In this document: piece after piece, positions 1-8,890 of the stretch
Layout: every line of letters starts with the position of its first letter
Position numbering within the stretch: the stretch's first letter is position 1
NCBI RefSeq assembly: GCF_014784055.1
Contig: NZ_CP061813.1
Span: forward strand, 87,501 to 151,500
Length of the DNA stretch: 64,000 bases
Direction: 5' to 3'
Source of the DNA: Polaribacter haliotis
Lineage (GTDB): Bacteria > Bacteroidota > Bacteroidia > Flavobacteriales > Flavobacteriaceae
Made by a program: the position numbers and the translations under genes
The notes under the pieces: generated by a model
The model's input: the letters and a program-made list of their open reading frames with translations, nothing else
The model's database searches: none
Told to the model about the DNA's origin: nothing

Positions 1-574
1 TCATTACATAATCTACAATTTCTTCAGTCATTTTTTCTTTTTTACTCCATTCTGGTTGTAAAAAAAGCTGACATTTCTTACCCACTTTTGCAGCTTCTTG
101 TTCAGCGAAATCAAAATCTGATTTGTTGTGAATTATCATTTTTAACTCATCTGCCTCTCTGTAATTTTCAGTTAAAGGCAATTTTGTTTTCTTTGGTGAA
201 AGACAAAACCAATCCCATTTTCCAGAAAAAGAATAAGCTCCAGAAGTTTCGATATGCGTTTTTATATGATTTTCTTGCAACAATTTAGTAATATAATCCA
301 TTGACCACATTAACGGTTCACCACCAGTAATAACAACAGTGTTCGCGTATTTTTTAACGTTTTCGACAATCGTATCTGCTAAAGTTGGCGGATGCAAATC
401 TGCATTCCAACTTTCCTTTACATCACACCAATGGCAACCTACATCACAACCACCAACTCTAATAAAATAAGCGGCAGTTCCTGTATGGGAACCTTCACCT
501 TGTATTGTGTAAAACTCTTCCATTAATGGAAGCATTATTCCTTTGTCTACTAAATCTTGCGTCTTTTTGTCCAT
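1..574 (-). CDS. queE: 7-carboxy-7-deazaguanine synthase QueE (3' end outside window)
   Basis: Radical SAM enzyme of the queuosine/preQ0 pathway, converting 6-carboxytetrahydropterin to 7-carboxy-7-deazaguanine in the cytoplasm. I translated the minus strand from the ATG at 572-574; 191 residues are visible and the C-terminus lies left of the window. The start region carries the QueE signature EFYTIQGEGSHTGTAAYFIR, then the CX3CX2C iron-sulfur motif (C43, C47, C50) and GGEP at about residues 84-87. It begins one base after the stop of the upstream ridA-like gene, so the two are probably co-transcribed. Family length is about 210 residues, so little is missing. The other queuosine gene here, tgt, is unlinked at 48.5 kb. 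Confidence 0.93.
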   Translation of the reverse strand, partial: MDKKTQDLVDKGIMLPLMEEFYTIQGEGSHTGTAAYFIRVGGCDVGCHWCDVKESWNADLHPPTLADTIVENVKKYANTVVITGGEPLMWSMDYITKLLQENHIKTHIETSGAYSFSGKWDWFCLSPKKTKLPLTENYREADELKMIIHNKSDFDFAEQEAAKVGKKCQLFLQPEWSKKEKMTEEIVDYVM

Positions 575-575
575 C

Positions 576-1028
576 TTACTTCTTTGCAGCAATTACTTCA
601 ATTTCGATATTTGAGCCACCAACTAAATCGGCTGCAAAGGTAGTTCTTGCAGGCAAATTATCGGTAAAGAAAGTACGATAAATTGTATTCATTTTAGAGA
701 AATCTTTAATATTGGCTAAAATTACGGTACATTTTACAACATCTTTCAATGTTAAATTATGTTGCTTTAAAACTGCTTCAATATTTTTGATGGTTTGTTT
801 TGTTTCAGCTTCAATTCCCCCTTCAACAATTTTACCAGTTTTATGGTTTTTACCAATTTGTCCAGTTAAGAAATAGAGATTATCTACCTGAACAGCATCA
901 GAAAAAGGAACATTTTGCCTACTTTCTTCGTGAGATTTATGATGTTTTATAACAGCATTAGAATCTTTCTTGCAGGAAAAATTCAACAACAATAATAGAA
1001 AAAGAGAAGTTTTTAAAAGAAATTTCAT
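576..1028 (-). CDS. RidA-family (YjgF/UK114) lipoprotein
   Basis: RidA-type proteins hydrolyse reactive enamine/imine intermediates made by PLP enzymes and are normally cytoplasmic. The 150-residue product carries the RidA core from about residue 38, including the family arginine (R128 in LPARTTF) and the following acidic residue in IEIEVIAA. Unusually, it starts with a hydrophobic signal ending in a lipobox (LNFSC, C19) followed by KKDS, so it is predicted to be exported and lipid-anchored. It ends one base before queE and probably shares its transcript. Family assignment is firm; the extracytoplasmic role is inferred from the signal and its substrate is unknown. Confidence 0.9.
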   Translation of the reverse strand: MKFLLKTSLFLLLLLNFSCKKDSNAVIKHHKSHEESRQNVPFSDAVQVDNLYFLTGQIGKNHKTGKIVEGGIEAETKQTIKNIEAVLKQHNLTLKDVVKCTVILANIKDFSKMNTIYRTFFTDNLPARTTFAADLVGGSNIEIEVIAAKK

Positions 1029-1112
1029 AAAGTTTTGATTTTCAACACAAATATAAAAACAATTAATATAAATTATTTTAACTGTAAGTACTTAAAAATC
1101 AAATGTATTTTG

Positions 1113-1120
1113 TAAATTTG
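1113..1120 (+). promoter_or_regulatory. -7 promoter box of rpsA
   Basis: TAAATTTG matches the Bacteroidota -7 consensus TAnnTTTG. No clear TTG lies 19 bp upstream. Transcription from here gives a leader of roughly 115 nt before the ATG at 1244 and excludes the in-frame ATG at 1103, which lies upstream of the box. A long leader would suit the autogenous control known for S1 genes, but no specific structure was identified. Confidence 0.6.
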
Positions 1121-1243
1121 CACTCCTTTTTACGAGAACAGATTTATAAAAGGCCTATAAAACAAAAATTTATAAAAACATCTCTTGAAGTTTTTATCGT
1201 TAGTAATCTGAAAAACAACAAGATACAAATTTTATTCTCAGAA

Positions 1244-3088
1244 ATGTCTGAAGAAACAAAAAACACTGAAGAGCAAGTAGAAGCTACTGAAGTACAACAA
1301 ACAGAAGCAGCAACTCCAGCTGTAGAAGAAGTAAAACAAGATCCAAAACAATTTTTAGCGGACTTTAACTGGCACAAATACGAACAAGGTATAGAAGCTG
1401 TAGATGAAGAAAAACTAAAAGCTTTCGAAGAAGCGTTAGTAGGAACTGTAGGTTTCGTAAACGAACGTGATGTAATCGAAGGAACTGTAATTAGAATTAC
1501 AGAAAGAGATGCTATTATAGACATCAATTCTAAGTCTGAAGGAGTTATTTCTTTAAACGAATTTCGTTACAACCAAGGTTTAAAAGTTGGTGATACTGTA
1601 GAAGTATTAGTTGACAAAAGAGAAGATTCTTCTGGTCAATTAGTATTATCTCACAAAAAAGCAAGAGTAATTAAAGCTTGGGAAAGAGTTAATAATGCTC
1701 ATGAAACTGGTGAAGTAGTTAACGGTTTCGTTAAATGTAGAACTAGAGGTGGTATGATTGTAGATGTTTTCGGAATCGAAGCATTTTTACCAGGATCTCA
1801 AATTGACGTTAAGCCAATTAGAGATTACGATCAGTATGTAGAAAAAACAATGGAATTCAAAGTTGTAAAAATCAACCACGAATTTAAAAACGTTGTAGTT
1901 TCTCATAAAGCTTTAATTGAAGCAGATATCGAATTACAGAAAAAAGAAATCATTGGCCAATTAGAAAAAGGACAAGTATTAGAAGGTATTGTTAAAAATA
2001 TTACTTCTTATGGTGTATTTGTAGATTTAGGTGGTGTAGATGGTTTAGTACATATTACAGATTTATCTTGGTCTAGAATTAATCATCCAAATGAGGTTGT
2101 TGAATTAGACCAAAAATTAAACGTTGTAATTTTAGACTTTGACGATAACAAATCTAGAATCCAATTAGGTTTAAAACAATTATCAGCTCATCCTTGGGAA
2201 GCTTTAGACGATACTTTAAAAGTGGGTGATAAAGTAACAGGAGAAGTTGTTGTTTTAGCAGATTATGGAGCATTCGTAGAAGTAGAACAAGGAGTAGAAG
2301 GGTTAATTCACGTTTCTGAAATGTCTTGGTCAACTCATTTACGTTCTGCACAAGATTTCGTAAAAGTTGGAGATAAAGTAGAAGCGCAAGTTTTAACTTT
2401 AGATAGAGAAGACCGTAAAATGTCTTTAGGTATCAAACAATTACACCCAGATCCTTGGACAGATATTACAACTAAATATCCTGTAGGTTCTACACATACT
2501 GGAACTGTAAGAAATTACACGAATTTTGGTGTGTTTGTAGAATTAGAAGAAGGTATTGACGGTTTAGTATATATTTCTGATTTATCTTGGACTAAGAAAA
2601 TCAAGCATCCATCAGATTTCGTAACTGTTGGAGACAAGTTAGAAGTTCAAGTATTAGAATTAGATGTAGAGAACAGAAAGTTAAACTTAGGTCATAAGCA
2701 AACACAAGATAACCCTTGGGATGCTCACGAAGCTACGTACACAATCGGTTCTACACACGAAGGTACTATTAAAGAAAAGAACGATAAAGGAGCAGTTGTA
2801 ACTTTTGCAGATGGCGTTGAAGGTTTTGCACCAACACGTTTCTTAGAAAAAGAAGACGGTTCTAAATTAGGAAAAGGAGATACAATAGACTTTATTGTAA
2901 TGGAATTTTCTAAAGAATACAGAAGAGTAGTCGTTTCTCATACTTCAATCTTTAGAGAAGAAGAAAAGAGAAATATTAAGACTGCCGCTAAAAAATCTGC
3001 AGATGCAGAAAAAACAACTCTTGGAGACATTGGTGGTTTAGCAGCACTTAAAGAAAAAATGGAAGCTGGATCGAAAAAGAAGAAGTAA
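1244..3088 (+). CDS. rpsA: 30S ribosomal protein S1
   Basis: RNA-binding ribosomal protein that helps load mRNA on the 30S subunit. The 614-residue product has a Glu-rich N-terminus followed by about six S1 (OB-fold) repeats, recognisable by recurring elements such as GVFVDLGGVDGLVHITDLSW, GAFVEVEQGVEGLIHVSEMSW and FVELEEGIDGLVYISDLSW, and a Lys-rich tail. The open frame extends upstream to 1103, but those extra 47 residues are not S1-like and precede the promoter, so ATG 1244 (MSEETKN) is chosen. A strong terminator follows the stop, so it is monocistronic. Codon use is highly biased, as expected for an abundant protein. Confidence 0.97.
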   Translation: MSEETKNTEEQVEATEVQQTEAATPAVEEVKQDPKQFLADFNWHKYEQGIEAVDEEKLKAFEEALVGTVGFVNERDVIEGTVIRITERDAIIDINSKSEGVISLNEFRYNQGLKVGDTVEVLVDKREDSSGQLVLSHKKARVIKAWERVNNAHETGEVVNGFVKCRTRGGMIVDVFGIEAFLPGSQIDVKPIRDYDQYVEKTMEFKVVKINHEFKNVVVSHKALIEADIELQKKEIIGQLEKGQVLEGIVKNITSYGVFVDLGGVDGLVHITDLSWSRINHPNEVVELDQKLNVVILDFDDNKSRIQLGLKQLSAHPWEALDDTLKVGDKVTGEVVVLADYGAFVEVEQGVEGLIHVSEMSWSTHLRSAQDFVKVGDKVEAQVLTLDREDRKMSLGIKQLHPDPWTDITTKYPVGSTHTGTVRNYTNFGVFVELEEGIDGLVYISDLSWTKKIKHPSDFVTVGDKLEVQVLELDVENRKLNLGHKQTQDNPWDAHEATYTIGSTHEGTIKEKNDKGAVVTFADGVEGFAPTRFLEKEDGSKLGKGDTIDFIVMEFSKEYRRVVVSHTSIFREEEKRNIKTAAKKSADAEKTTLGDIGGLAALKEKMEAGSKKKK

Positions 3089-3124
3089 TTCTTATTTTTA
3101 AAACAGTAGAAATTTATAATATCT

Positions 3125-3158
3125 AAAAGCCGATGCAATTTGCATCGGCTTTTTTTTT
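3125..3158 (+). terminator. Rho-independent terminator of rpsA
   Basis: GCCGATGC (3129-3136) pairs with GCATCGGC (3142-3149) around a 5-nt loop, flanked by A's on the left and a run of nine T's on the right. It is 40 bp after the rpsA stop. Confidence 0.92.
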
Positions 3159-3225
3159 ATACGCTTATTTCTTATTAAACATACAGAACTATAAAACTGC
3201 AACTGAAAACTACCAACTTATTTTT

Positions 3226-3330
3226 GGGCGTTCCCTAAAGGTCGGGCTTTTCGCACTCGCTTTTTTTCTGAAATAGAAAAAAGAGCTCAAACAATTGCTG
3301 CAATCCCTAACGCACATTTCTGCCAACAAA
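3226..3330 (+). repeat. Dispersed flavobacterial repeat, copy 1
   Basis: Non-coding element with conserved ends: GGGCGTTCCC...GGTCGGGCTTTTCG at 3226-3253 and CAATCCCTAACGC at 3301-3313, followed by TGCCAACAAA at 3321-3330. The middle is variable and contains a TTTTTTTCT/AGAAAAAAG-type inverted repeat. A second copy with the same ends and the same downstream TGCCAACAAA lies at 48235-48340. I recognise this GCGTTCCC-GGTCGGGC-CAATCCCTAACGC layout as a family widespread in intergenic DNA of Flavobacteriaceae; its function is unknown. The rest of the 3159-3424 gap shows no gene. Confidence 0.75.
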
Positions 3331-3388
3331 TTTCCATCTTATAAGTTTACTACTTGTTAAATTATTTTACAGTATCATTTAATAGGAT

Positions 3389-3396
3389 TATCTTTG
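3389..3396 (+). promoter_or_regulatory. -7 promoter box of the glmM operon
   Basis: TATCTTTG fits TAnnTTTG and lies 28 bp before the glmM ATG. A TTTTA stretch near the expected -33 position is only a partial match. Confidence 0.6.
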
Positions 3397-3424
3397 TATT
3401 ATTCAAAAAACACAACCAAAAAGA

Positions 3425-4816
3425 ATGACATTAATCAAATCAATTTCAGGAATTAGAGGAACTATTGGTGGAAAAACTGCTGATAACTTAACACCAATAG
3501 ACGCAGTAAAATTTGCATCAGCATATGGCGCATTTATAAAAGCAAGAAACAATAATAAGAAAGATATTAAAGTTGTTATTGGAAGAGATGCACGTATTTC
3601 TGGAAAAATGATTTCGAGTTTGGTTGCCAATACTTTGGTTGGTTTAGGAATAGATGTTGTAGATTTAGGACTATCAACCACACCAACAGTAGAAGTTGCT
3701 GTACCAATGGAAAATGCAAATGGAGGAATTATTCTAACAGCATCTCACAATCCAAAACAGTGGAATGCTTTAAAATTATTAAACGAGAAAGGAGAATTTT
3801 TAAATGGAGCAGAAGGAGAAAAAATTCTTGAATTAGCAGAAAGCGAAGATTTTTCTTTTGCAGAAGTAGACGATTTAGGAAACTATTCTAAAGACAGTTC
3901 TTATTTACAAAAACACGTTCAAGCAGTTTTAGATTTAGAATTGGTAGATGTAGAAGCTATTAAAAATGCAAACTTTAAAGTTGTTGTAGATGGCGTAAAT
4001 TCCACAGGAGGAATTTTTATTCCTGCTTTATTAAAAGAATTAAATGTAGAATGTATTGAATTATATTGTACACCAAATGGACAATTTCCACACAATCCAG
4101 AACCTTTAAAAGAACACTTAACAGACATATCTAATTTAGTTGTAAAAGAAAAAGCAGATTTCGGAATTGTAGTCGACCCAGATGTAGATCGTTTGGCAAT
4201 TGTTTCCGAAGATGGTTCTATGTTTGGCGAAGAATATACATTAGTTGCTTGTGCAGATTATGTTTTAGGAAAATTAGGGGGTGGAAACACGGTTTCTAAT
4301 TTATCGTCTTCAAGAGCATTAAGAGATGTTACTCAAAAACATGGTGGAACTTATACTGCATCTGCAGTTGGTGAAGTAAATGTTGTTATTAAAATGAAAG
4401 AAACCAACACTGTAATTGGTGGAGAAGGAAATGGAGGAATTATTTATCCAGCTTCTCATTATGGTCGTGATTCTTTGGTGGGTGTTGCTTTATTTTTATC
4501 GCATTTAGCAAATAATAAAATGTCTTGTAAAGAATTAAGAGATTCATATCCTAGTTATTTTATGAGTAAAAATAAGATTCAATTAACGCCAGAAATAGAC
4601 GTGGATAATATCTTAGAAACCATGGCTTCTAAATATGCTAATGAAGATGTAAACACAATAGATGGTGTAAAAATTGATTTCGCAGATGAATGGATTCATT
4701 TAAGAAAATCGAATACAGAGCCAATTATAAGAATTTATACAGAAGCAAAATCGCAACAAGCAGCAGACGATTTAGCAGTTCGTTTTATCAATGAAATTAA
4801 AGAAATTATAGCTTAG
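3425..4816 (+). CDS. glmM: Phosphoglucosamine mutase (phosphohexomutase family)
   Basis: Alpha-D-phosphohexomutase interconverting hexose(amine) 6- and 1-phosphates; GlmM makes glucosamine-1-phosphate for UDP-GlcNAc. The 463-residue protein has the phosphoserine loop TASHNP (S107), the metal-binding DPDVDR loop (D251, D253, D255), the sugar-binding GEGNGG loop (333-338), and the C-terminal phosphate-binding segment RKSNTEPIIRIY. This is the usual single form in Bacteroidota, where it is generally called GlmM, although phosphomannomutase/phosphoglucomutase activity cannot be excluded from sequence. It probably forms an operon with the two genes downstream (gaps of 5 and 10 bp). Confidence 0.9.
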   Translation: MTLIKSISGIRGTIGGKTADNLTPIDAVKFASAYGAFIKARNNNKKDIKVVIGRDARISGKMISSLVANTLVGLGIDVVDLGLSTTPTVEVAVPMENANGGIILTASHNPKQWNALKLLNEKGEFLNGAEGEKILELAESEDFSFAEVDDLGNYSKDSSYLQKHVQAVLDLELVDVEAIKNANFKVVVDGVNSTGGIFIPALLKELNVECIELYCTPNGQFPHNPEPLKEHLTDISNLVVKEKADFGIVVDPDVDRLAIVSEDGSMFGEEYTLVACADYVLGKLGGGNTVSNLSSSRALRDVTQKHGGTYTASAVGEVNVVIKMKETNTVIGGEGNGGIIYPASHYGRDSLVGVALFLSHLANNKMSCKELRDSYPSYFMSKNKIQLTPEIDVDNILETMASKYANEDVNTIDGVKIDFADEWIHLRKSNTEPIIRIYTEAKSQQAADDLAVRFINEIKEIIA

Positions 4817-4821
4817 AAATA

Positions 4822-5646
4822 TTGAAAACAAAACTAGTAGTAGTATTTTTTTTACTAATATCTGTCACTCTTTTTTCTCAAGAGGAAAAAGTAAAGAAAA
4901 CCTCAAATAAAGGAAAATTATTTTTGTATTGGGGTTGGAACAGAGCGACTTTCTCGAATTCGGACATTCGTTTTCAAGGGAATAATTACGACTTTACATT
5001 ACAAGACGTAAGAGCGAAAGACAGACCAACAGATTTTACGTTCGATTATTTTCATCCAACAAAAATAACTTTACCACAAACAAATGTTAGAGTTGGTTAT
5101 TTTTTAAGTGATAATTACACAGTTTCTGTGGGAGTAGATCATATGAAATATGTAGTTAGATCTTTTCAAACAGTAAAAATTAACGGAGAAATAAATGCAG
5201 GAAATGCTTTTGATGGAGTTTACAATAATGATGATATTCAACTAACGCACGATTTTTTACAGTTCGAACATACAGATGGTTTAAATTATGTAAATGTAGA
5301 GCTTAAAAGATTCGACGAAATTGGACATTTTATTGGAATGAATAGTAAAAATTTTCAGTTAAACATCACAGAAGGTTTTGGAGCTGGTGTTTTGTTTCCA
5401 AGAACAAATTCGAAACTATTTAATCAAAAAAGATGGGATGAGTTTCATGTTTCTGGTTGGGGAGTTTCTGCAGGAGCAGGGTTAAACCTTACGTTTTTTA
5501 AATACTTTTTTGTTCAGTCAGATTTAAAGTATGGGTATATAAAAATGCCAAATATAAGAACCACAGAAAACGCAGAAGACAAAGCTTCACAAAGTTTTAC
5601 ATTTTTTCAAAAAACAATTGTGTTTGGTGCAAAATTCAATATTTAA
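4822..5646 (+). CDS. Predicted outer-membrane beta-barrel protein, function unknown
   Basis: The 274-residue product has a classical signal peptide (MKTKLVVVFFLLISVTLFSQ) and then alternating hydrophobic/polar segments rich in aromatic residues, ending in a terminal strand KTIVFGAKFNI typical of small outer-membrane barrels in Flavobacteriaceae. No enzymatic motif is visible. The start is a TTG codon 6 bp after the glmM stop; no ATG gives a complete signal peptide. It is translationally close to glmM and to the aminotransferase downstream, but this gives no specific functional clue. Confidence 0.7.
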   Translation: MKTKLVVVFFLLISVTLFSQEEKVKKTSNKGKLFLYWGWNRATFSNSDIRFQGNNYDFTLQDVRAKDRPTDFTFDYFHPTKITLPQTNVRVGYFLSDNYTVSVGVDHMKYVVRSFQTVKINGEINAGNAFDGVYNNDDIQLTHDFLQFEHTDGLNYVNVELKRFDEIGHFIGMNSKNFQLNITEGFGAGVLFPRTNSKLFNQKRWDEFHVSGWGVSAGAGLNLTFFKYFFVQSDLKYGYIKMPNIRTTENAEDKASQSFTFFQKTIVFGAKFNI

Positions 5647-5656
5647 AAACAAAGTA

Positions 5657-7126
5657 ATGGATTTAGAAAAGTATTTTAGTCAGTTTAGAAAAAACATAGT
5701 AGGTATAGATCAAAAATTTACATCTCCATATGGAGAACAAGATTTAATTTATACAGATTGGACAGCCAGTGGAAGATTGTATTTACCATTGGAAGAAAAA
5801 ATGCTTCATAAATTCGGACCTTTTGTAGCGAATACACATACAGAAACATCTACTACTGGTGCAGCAATGACGTTGGCGTATCACGAAGCAAGAAAAATTA
5901 TAAAAAAACATGTAAATGCCAATGAGAATGATGTTTTAATAACATCTGGTTCTGGTATGACAGGAGTTGTAAATAAGTTTCAACGTATTTTAGGATTAAA
6001 AGTTTCCGAGAATTTAAAAGAGTATACAACGATTCCAGAAGACTTAAAACCTATTGTTTTTGTTAGCCATATGGAACACCATTCTAACCAAACTTCTTGG
6101 TTAGAAACCATTGCAGATGTAGAAGTTGTGCCATGTAATAACGAAGGTTTGGTGTGTATAGAAAGCTTCGAAAAATGTATTAAAAAACACGAACATCGTA
6201 AAATTAAAATAGCTTCAATTACTTCTTGCTCTAATGTTACAGGAATTAAAACTGCATATCATAAAGTTGCAAAACTAATTCACAGTTATAATGGTTTGTG
6301 TTTTGTAGATTTTGCTTGTTGTGCTCCTTATGTAGATATTAATATGCATCCAGAAGAAGAGGATGAGTATTTAGATGCAATTTTCTTTTCTCCACATAAA
6401 TTTTTGGGAGGACCAGGAACTTCTGGAGTTTTAGTTTTTAATAAAAAATTATACAAAAATACAATTCCAGATAATCCAGGAGGAGGAACCGTAAGCTACA
6501 CAAATCCTTGGGGTCAACACGATTATTTCGACGATGTAGAAACCAGAGAAGATGGTGGAACTCCTGCTTTTTTACAAACAATTAGAATCGCTTTGGCAAT
6601 TCAATTGAAAGAAGAAATGGGTACCGATAATATTAAAAATAGAGAAAATGAAATTAATAAAGTTATTTTTAAAACTTTAGAAAATCTTGAAGGAGTTAAA
6701 ATTTTAGCACCAAATAATAAAGAAAGATTAAGTATATTTTCTTTTTATTTTGAAAAGTATCACTTTAATTTAGTGGTAAAATTATTAAACGATCGTTTTG
6801 GGATTCAAACCAGAGGTGGTTGTTCTTGTGCAGGAACATATGGGCATTTTTTATTAAATGTAGATCAAGAAACTTCAAACAGAATAAAAGACCAAATTTT
6901 GCATGGTTGTAATACAGATAAACCAGGTTGGGTTCGCTTATCTGTACATCCTACAATTACAAATAAAGAAGTTGAGTTTATATGTAACTCCTTAGAGGAA
7001 TTATCTAAAAACATCGAAAACTGGTCTCAAGATTACGAATACCATCCAATTAAAAACGATTATGCACACAAAACTGTAGCTTCAATCGAACATCAATTAG
7101 TAAACGATTGGTTTTATAAAAATTAG
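5657..7126 (+). CDS. Class V aminotransferase / cysteine desulfurase-fold PLP enzyme
   Basis: A 489-residue PLP enzyme of the aminotransferase class V superfamily. Visible signatures are HMEHHSNQTSW, DFACCAPYVDINMH (cofactor-binding Asp and the following segment) and the Schiff-base lysine in SPHKFLGGPGTSG (K248). A Cys-rich loop, TRGGCSCAGTYGH, occupies the region of the desulfurase active-site loop. It is longer than SufS/IscS (about 400 residues). The frame opens at 5618 inside the preceding gene, but ATG 5657 (MDLEKYFSQF) is the better start. There are no suf or isc genes nearby, so physiological substrate and partner are unknown. Confidence 0.85.
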   Translation: MDLEKYFSQFRKNIVGIDQKFTSPYGEQDLIYTDWTASGRLYLPLEEKMLHKFGPFVANTHTETSTTGAAMTLAYHEARKIIKKHVNANENDVLITSGSGMTGVVNKFQRILGLKVSENLKEYTTIPEDLKPIVFVSHMEHHSNQTSWLETIADVEVVPCNNEGLVCIESFEKCIKKHEHRKIKIASITSCSNVTGIKTAYHKVAKLIHSYNGLCFVDFACCAPYVDINMHPEEEDEYLDAIFFSPHKFLGGPGTSGVLVFNKKLYKNTIPDNPGGGTVSYTNPWGQHDYFDDVETREDGGTPAFLQTIRIALAIQLKEEMGTDNIKNRENEINKVIFKTLENLEGVKILAPNNKERLSIFSFYFEKYHFNLVVKLLNDRFGIQTRGGCSCAGTYGHFLLNVDQETSNRIKDQILHGCNTDKPGWVRLSVHPTITNKEVEFICNSLEELSKNIENWSQDYEYHPIKNDYAHKTVASIEHQLVNDWFYKN

Positions 7127-7135
7127 AAGTTTTTT

Positions 7136-8026
7136 TTATAAAAACTCTTTTGGTACTTTATCTCTATGCTTAAATCTTTTGTGTGACCATAAATAAAATT
7201 CAGGCTGATCTAAAATATTTTTTTCTGTAAGTTCTGTATATAAATCTGTAATTTTATAATTATCAAACTCTTTTGGGTTTTCTGTAATTAGTTGAAATTC
7301 AGTTTCGTAATAACCTCTTTTCATCTTTTTGGTAACATAGTTTATTACTACTAAATTAAATTTTTTAGAAAGCATTTCTGCACCAGTATGCACAGGAACT
7401 TTAATATTGAAAAATTCTCTCCAATAATAGGTTTTGTGAGGTTGTGGAGATTGGTCGCTCAATAAAATATAAGCACCTCTTTTGTTTTCAGAAAATCTTT
7501 TTTGCATCCCTTTTACCATTTCAGATGTTTTGTAACCTCTAACACCAAATTTCTCTCTAGAAGATCTAACATATTTCTCAAAATATTTATTATTTAGTTT
7601 TGTGTAAGCTCCATAAACATCGATGTCTATAACTTTTGCTAAACTTGTAGACCATTCCCAATTCGCTTGATGTGCACCAACTAAAGCAATATCTCTACCT
7701 TGTTTTGCAAATGAGTTTACCAACTCTGGGTTTTTGTATTTATATCTTTTTAAAATTTCTTTTTCGGAAATAGAAAAAGCTTTTACACTTTCCATCATTA
7801 AATCCATTAAATGTTTAAAGAATTTTTTTCGAATTTTAAAAAGCTCTTCTTCCGATTTTTCTGGAAAAGCCATTTTTAAATTTTCTAAAACAACCGTTTT
7901 TCTATAGCCAAAAACATGATAAATTAAAAAATAAAAAACATCAGATTTTATATATAATAATCTCATTGGCAATCTCGAGAGTATCCAAATAATAGGGTAG
8001 GTAAGCGCAAAAATAAGAAATTGCAT
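7136..8026 (-). CDS. LpxL/HtrB-type lysophospholipid acyltransferase
   Basis: Membrane-associated acyltransferase of the lipid A late-acylation family (LPLAT superfamily), adding secondary acyl chains to lipid A or related lipids. The 296-residue protein has an N-terminal hydrophobic segment (FLIFALTYPIIWILSRLPMRLL), the catalytic HX4(D/E) motif as HQANWEW near residue 118, and a downstream LLSDQSPQP block typical of the family. It converges with the aminotransferase gene, with only 9 bp between the stops. The exact acyl donor and acceptor cannot be read from sequence. Confidence 0.88.
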   Translation of the reverse strand: MQFLIFALTYPIIWILSRLPMRLLYIKSDVFYFLIYHVFGYRKTVVLENLKMAFPEKSEEELFKIRKKFFKHLMDLMMESVKAFSISEKEILKRYKYKNPELVNSFAKQGRDIALVGAHQANWEWSTSLAKVIDIDVYGAYTKLNNKYFEKYVRSSREKFGVRGYKTSEMVKGMQKRFSENKRGAYILLSDQSPQPHKTYYWREFFNIKVPVHTGAEMLSKKFNLVVINYVTKKMKRGYYETEFQLITENPKEFDNYKITDLYTELTEKNILDQPEFYLWSHKRFKHRDKVPKEFL

Positions 8027-8109
8027 AATATGGTTTTAATATTGCAAATATCGCATATAAATTTAAAACGAAAAGAGATATTGCTAATGGTTTTTATTAT
8101 GTTTGTTGT

Positions 8110-8766
8110 ATGATAGAAAATATAAATAGCGCTGTTTTATTTATTATTATAGCCAATGTTTTGGTTTCGATGAAAGGATTTAGTGATTATTCTTTTTTAG
8201 ACAAGTATAAATTTCAAGTTAGTAAAATTATATCTGGAGAAAAAATAAGAATGTTTACATCTGGTTTTCTGCATGTAGACTGGATGCATTTAGGGTTTAA
8301 CATGTATGCATTGTATTTATTTGGAAGAATTGTTTCTGGAATGTTAGGAACTCCTTATTTTTTAATTATTTACTTCGGAAGTTTACTTGCAGGAAGTTTG
8401 TACTCTTTAATGTATCATAAAAAAGAGCCTTATTATAGTGCAGTTGGTGCATCTGGAGCAGTATCAGGAATTATATATTCGTCTATATTATTATATCCGG
8501 ATATGAGTTTATATTTATTTTTTATTCCTCTTCCAATTCCAGGATACATTTTTGGGATCGGATATTTATTATATTCCATTTATGGAATGAAAAAGCAATT
8601 AGGAAATGTTGGTCATGCAGCACATTTAGGTGGAGCAATGGGTGGTTTTGCAACTACTTTGATACTCTACCCTTCATTAATTTCAACAAATAAATTAATG
8701 GTTATTTTATTAGCAGTGCCTATTGTGTTTCTATTGATTTTTGGAGATAAATTAAAATCATTGTAA
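8110..8766 (+). CDS. Rhomboid family intramembrane serine protease
   Basis: The 218-residue polytopic membrane protein has the complete rhomboid signature: H60 and N64 in HLGFN on TM2, the nucleophile S115 in GASGAVSG on TM4, and the catalytic histidine H172 in GHAAHLGG on TM6. It contains about six hydrophobic segments and no extra soluble domain, so it is the minimal bacterial type. Substrates are unknown. The gene is divergent from the acyltransferase, with an 83-bp gap holding both promoters, and is followed by a bidirectional terminator shared with tRNA-Gly. Confidence 0.92.
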   Translation: MIENINSAVLFIIIANVLVSMKGFSDYSFLDKYKFQVSKIISGEKIRMFTSGFLHVDWMHLGFNMYALYLFGRIVSGMLGTPYFLIIYFGSLLAGSLYSLMYHKKEPYYSAVGASGAVSGIIYSSILLYPDMSLYLFFIPLPIPGYIFGIGYLLYSIYGMKKQLGNVGHAAHLGGAMGGFATTLILYPSLISTNKLMVILLAVPIVFLLIFGDKLKSL

Positions 8767-8772
8767 AATAAA

Positions 8773-8802
8773 AAAAGACCTCATATTTGAATGAAGTCTT
8801 TT
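8773..8802. terminator. Bidirectional terminator between rhomboid gene and tRNA-Gly
   Basis: AAAAGAC-C-TCAT (8773-8784) pairs with ATGA-A-GTCTTTT (8791-8802) around a 6-nt loop with one mismatch. A's on one side and T's on the other let it work for both convergent genes. Confidence 0.75.
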
Positions 8803-8803
8803 G

Positions 8804-8876
8804 AGCGAAAGACCAGGTTCGAACTGGCGACATTCAGCTTGGAAGGCTGACGCTCTACCAACTGAGCTACTTTCGC
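8804..8876 (-). tRNA. tRNA-Gly (anticodon TCC)
   Basis: Read on the minus strand the sequence folds as a cloverleaf. The acceptor stem GCGAAAG (8870-8876) pairs with CTTTCGC (8805-8811). The D-arm is GCTC-AGTTGGTA-GAGC, the anticodon stem TCAGC/GCTGA closes the loop CTTCCAA (anticodon TCC), and the T-arm contains TTCGAAC. The discriminator base is T, as in bacterial tRNA-Gly. The 3' CCA is not encoded. Confidence 0.97.
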
Positions 8877-8890
8877 GTGGTAAAGAGATG

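Noticed and set aside
1103..1243. Upstream extension of rpsA by 47 codons
   Set aside because: The extra residues are not S1-like and the -7 promoter box lies within this stretch, downstream of that ATG, so it would not be transcribed intact.
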